Positions 20,923 to 24,053 of a stretch of 24,053 bases of DNA are shown piece after piece; the first letter of the stretch is position 1, and every line of letters starts with the position of its first letter. The notes beneath the pieces were generated by a model. That model did no database searches. It worked only from the letters and a program-made list of their open reading frames with translations, and was not told where the DNA came from. The stretch spans positions 1 to 24,053 of the forward strand of contig JADGJL010000350.1 in the NCBI GenBank assembly GCA_027600665.1, written 5' to 3'. Position numbers and translations under genes: made by a program. The DNA is from Irineochytrium annulatum (lineage: Eukaryota; Chytridiomycota; Chytridiomycetes; Chytridiales; Chytridiaceae).

Positions 20923-21268
20923 ATCGTCGAGAATGAACCTCGAGACCACTCCAGCGGTGGGCGCGAAGTGCAGTCGGAGCTCGGTCGTCGTAGCGGTTCG
21001 CGATGTGGAGAGAGCAGGCCAATGAGCGGCAGACGACCTCGCCCATGGTCTCATGGACGCGCGCTGGTGACCAGCATGGTGTCGCCTGTACAGCCACTGT
21101 TGCCCAAACAATGGAACTGGAGAACGTGAAGCTACAGACCCAAAAAATAGTGCGCGATGCCGCTGATAACCCACACACGGCCACACCTCACGCGTTAGAA
21201 GTTCTCACTTTGCTAAGGACCGCGCGAAGGGATTTAGGTATCACTTTCAAATGCCATCTTGCAAGAAC
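20923..21268 (-). pseudogene. Decayed fragment of a third sAC-like cyclase (C1 domain)
   Basis: Reading the minus strand, pieces of the C1 cyclase domain appear in order but in different frames. First, around 21268-21235, is a stretch matching the LGKMASEV region of copy 2 at the DNA level with small indels. Next is SGIAHYFLG (21164-21140), matching SGDIVKFLG. A 54-nt intron relic (21139-21086, GT...ACAG) sits at the same phase-1 position as in both intact genes. Then comes GDTMLV, and after a frameshift VVCRSLACSLHIA, matching AVLRSLVCCLHVA of copy 2. After a further shift and a deletion of roughly 35 codons comes LRLHFAPTAGVVSRFILDD, matching LHLHFAIAAGVVSRLIIGD of copy 1. Stops and shifts exclude a working product. 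No NTPase or TPR part was found nearby. It lies directly upstream of copy 2 on the same strand, suggesting an old tandem duplicate. Confidence 0.75.
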
Positions 21269-22186
21269 TGTCTGTACTGCGTTAGCGCGTGCAACAGCGC
21301 GCCGTCTCAGTTTACCAGTCCGGCCCACACGCTGATGTATCGACCTGCGACCACTTAGCGTTACTTGCCGAGCGAAAAAGGTGAAATCATCAGCAGCGCA
21401 CCATCGTTCTTGTTTCGGTTGGGCGGTCATCAGTGGCACCGCGACGGACGTACGCCGCCGTGTGGACCGTGGACGCGACCACCGTTGAGTCCGGATGTGC
21501 AAGAAAGGTCACAGAACGTGCGAGGTCAGATTTACACCAAGGTGAACTGGCCGATAACGGTCGAGTCTAGATTGAGATGATGTGGAAGCGAGTGCACATT
21601 TCTGATTTAACAACTGCCCCCCGAAAACAAAAACACCATTAAAGCCTTATTCGCAGCATTTCACTAATTAAAATGACGCCACGCTAAAACCATGCGTGCA
21701 GAGAGCGTGCGAGTTGCAGGAGTTGACAGTAAAGTGCAGGCGGAGAAATAAGCTTGACTAAAGGGGGTGCAAAGGCGTGGCCGGGGAAATATAACATTCC
21801 TTTTAAGCCAAGAAAACGACCACCCGTGGATTAACAGAGTGTGATATTGCTTAAAAGCATGTCTATGGCGTAGCCGCATGGCAAATATTAGAGGACAAGA
21901 AAGAGAGGGGCGAGGCAACAGAGATGGCTAATGGCAGTACGGTAAGCGATAACGTGGAAGGAGTGAGAGAAAGAGGTGAAAAATGTCTCGTCGCTCCCAA
22001 GGGTATTCCTCGAGTTCTCGTGAAAAGGGAAACGTTTGAATATGGCGTGGCTTTTCAAAATTAAAGGGCGGGTGACAGATAATTTGGAATTAAAGAGAGA
22101 GGCAGCATAACAGCTAGAAGGTAGCCAAAAACCGTGTAAAAAACTTGGTCAAACGAGACCTCTATTAAGCGGACGAAGCCACGTCT
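21269..22186. other. Intergenic stretch upstream of cyclase relic
   Basis: About 0.9 kb between the cyclase relic and the stop codon of the right-edge gene. The part at 21269-21560 is GC-rich and could carry unrecognisable remains of the relic's 5' end. The part at 21590-22150 is AT-rich and probably includes the 3'UTR of the right-edge gene. No repeat, RNA gene or supported open frame was seen. Confidence 0.45.
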
Positions 22187-24053
22187 TCATCTAGGCCCCG
22201 TCGATCGGCCCTTCCCCTTCTCCTTCGACGACGACGAGCCGGACGCGCCGCTGGAGCTCCCGCCCCAGCCGCCAAACGCCGACTTCGCGATCGTCCAAGC
22301 CGACGTCGCGACGACAAAGAGCAGGGAAACCTGCAAGTTGACGAGCAGCTTTGCCGTGCTCTGCATGCGAAGAGACTACGTTAATTATCAACTAGAATGC
22401 ACGTCGGCTAAAGGAAAACCGAAACTCACAGTGCTCGGCACCTCGCCCCTCCTCAACACCCTCAATGCGGCCTCCGCCATCCTCCCCGCGTCGCCCTCCC
22501 TGTCGCTCACAGCCGACGCCTCGCCCCGTCTCCTCTCCTCCTCGACGTCCGTCGTGGCCCCCAACCTCGCGTCCTCCCACTTCTCCTCCTCCTCCTCTTC
22601 GTCATCCTCCCCCGCCTCGGCCGCCACACTCGATTTCCCGTCGCCAACAAGAAAGACCGGTTCCCGCAGAACCCGAAGCCCCTCACATGCAACCGCCGTC
22701 GGGGAAACGACGACCCCGCCCGTCCAGCCTTCCTCAGGCACGCTCCACTGCCCACCTTCTGCCGGAGAAATCGCCGGGGCCGCGTCGTCCATAACCCCGA
22801 AACGCACCCTGGCAACATCGGTCGCCGCGACGCCAGCGCCAGCGCCGACACGCGATGCCTTCCCCAGCTCCTCCACGGGCCTAATCCCAGCCCTCAAGGC
22901 GCTCCGCCTCCTCGCTCCAAGTCCACCCCGCTCCCTCAACCCGACGGAGGTGTCGATCGTTTCGGCAGCGACGCCGCGTCTCCACCCGATGCCCGGTGAT
23001 GCCGGCCGCGCGATCAGCAACTCGGGCTCGACGGGCCTGAACCCGCCCCTCGTCCTGATCCCCGACCCCGCGTGCCGATCCCGCTCGGACCCCTTCGACG
23101 GTGACCCGAGCGCGAGCATGACATCCTCCCTCCGCGCATCATGCCCATCCGCCGCGTCCTCATAAGCCAACAGACTCGGCCGTCTCGACAACGGCGCCGC
23201 CTGCGCGGTTTGCGCCTTCCGCCGTCTCCTCCGCTGCGAGGACGCCGATGACGAACGATCGGCGTTCTCCGTGGTGCGGCGGTTCGAAAAGCGGCCGCTG
23301 GCGCGCCGGCGCGGGCGACGGTCGTCTTCGGAAGAATCGAGGAGGTCGAGGGAGCGCCGGATGGGCGGCGGGGAGTCGTCCTCCTCGTCGGTGTCGTAGC
23401 CGCGGTGGGATGACGAGGAGGTGGCATTGTGGTGGTGGTGGTGGCGAGAGAAGTGATGTGATTTGCTGAAGGAGGAGGCTGGAGAAGCGGTGTGGTAGTG
23501 TCGGGAGTGGGCGAGTTGAAGCTGGGAATACGTTGGCACGTCGTCCTCGGAGGAGGAGAGGTTGATCGTGGGGCTGGGCTGCTCGACGGCGGTCTTGGCC
23601 TCAAGGATGAGCGACTCGAGCATCTGCGAGACCTTGCTGAAGCGAGCGTCGTCGAGTGCCTCCACCTCCTCTCTCGTCTGCGTCTGGATCGGGTGCGGCT
23701 TCATCTCCAGCCGCGGACGGGGCATTGAAGCCGAGACACGAGGTGTCGGCGACGTCGGGCCGTCGTGCTTCATCGGCAGCAGCGTGTCAAAGGCGTCGTT
23801 CCCCGAAGACACGACAGTGAGGGTCTCGTCGTCATCCCGGTCTTCGAAAAAGGACAGCACGCCCGGGTCCGTTTCCCGCTCGCCGCCGCTACCGGTCAGG
23901 CTCGCATCGTCCGGGTCCAGGTACATGCTCCCGCCGTCGGACCCGCCGCTCTGCAGCCGTAGAGGGTGGTAGGCCCGCTCTCGCAAGTGCGTGTGGTGGT
24001 GCGTGTGGTGGTGGTAGACGGGAGGGAAGGCAGGGGCGAGCGGGGATGCGGGG
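22187..24053 (-). CDS. Partial: disordered Ser/Arg/His-rich protein with C-terminal transmembrane tail
   Basis: The 5' end lies beyond the right edge of the window; the frame is open to position 24053. Two exons are visible, 24053-22430 and 22360-22187, joined in phase 0 across a 69-nt GT-AG intron, giving about 598 residues ending in TGA 22189-22187. The long first part is low-complexity. It has His/Thr clusters at the start, a short helical segment (EVEALDDARFSKVSQMLESL), His-rich and Ser/Asp/Glu clusters, poly-Arg (QRRRRRKAQ) and an acidic run (DDEEEEEEKWED). The second exon encodes a single hydrophobic segment (LLVNLQVSLLFVVATSAW), then a Gly/Ser- and Lys-rich tail of about 30 residues. 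This suggests a membrane protein anchored near its C-terminus with a large, probably cytosolic, disordered domain. No known family was recognised. Confidence 0.7.

Noticed and set aside
22338..23165. 275-codon + frame opposite the right-edge gene
   Set aside because: Composition-driven Ser/Pro/Ala shadow in GC-rich sequence; the minus frame is longer, splices sensibly and continues to the window edge.
1..24053. tRNA, rRNA or transposon genes
   Set aside because: No cloverleaf with conserved T-loop, no rRNA core motifs, and no transposase, integrase or reverse-transcriptase motifs or terminal repeats were seen by eye.

Overview
The window is eukaryotic and most likely comes from an early-diverging, zoosporic (chytrid-type) fungus. 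Short spliceosomal introns of about 42-75 nt with GT-AG ends and CTAAC/CTAAT branch-like motifs interrupt nearly every gene. The content also fits: a secreted GH26-like hydrolase, a CBM19-like chitin-binding protein, soluble-adenylyl-cyclase (sAC)-type proteins and a STE11-family MAP3K. The phylum is an inference; there is no rRNA or other taxonomic marker.

Layout, left to right. (1) 212-1546, +: GH26-like secreted hydrolase with a Thr-rich stalk and GPI-type tail. (2) 2971-3627, +: secreted protein with one intact CBM19-like domain, a heptad KPSY repeat and a degenerate second domain. (3) 3753-9024, +: sAC-like protein, 12 exons, 1581 aa. (4) 9025-9883: repeat-bearing, purine-rich spacer between convergent genes. 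(5) 13873-9884, -: MAP3K-like kinase, 4 exons, 1274 aa, whose kinase domain is interrupted by an acidic/Ser-rich insertion of about 390 residues. (6) 20203-14912, -: second sAC-like paralogue, 11 exons, 1564 aa. (7) 21268-20923, -: relic of a third sAC-like gene, with frameshifts and a deletion. (8) 24053-22187, -: 5'-partial gene for a disordered, tail-anchored protein.

The reading frames were rebuilt by hand from splice sites and from comparison of the two cyclase paralogues. Their N-termini (44 aa to the first shared motif), two exon lengths (390 and 297 nt) and eight intron positions agree, so those models are well supported. The architecture C1 cyclase, C2 cyclase, P-loop NTPase, TPR-like tail is that of ADCY10-type soluble cyclase, the bicarbonate/calcium-responsive cAMP source in other eukaryotes.

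Main points of interest: the local family of three sAC-like copies (two intact, one decayed) around a MAP3K gene; loss in both intact copies of the transition-state Asn in C2 while the metal Asp pair in C1 is kept; and the split kinase domain of the MAP3K. A functional link between the cyclases and the kinase is only a hypothesis from proximity.
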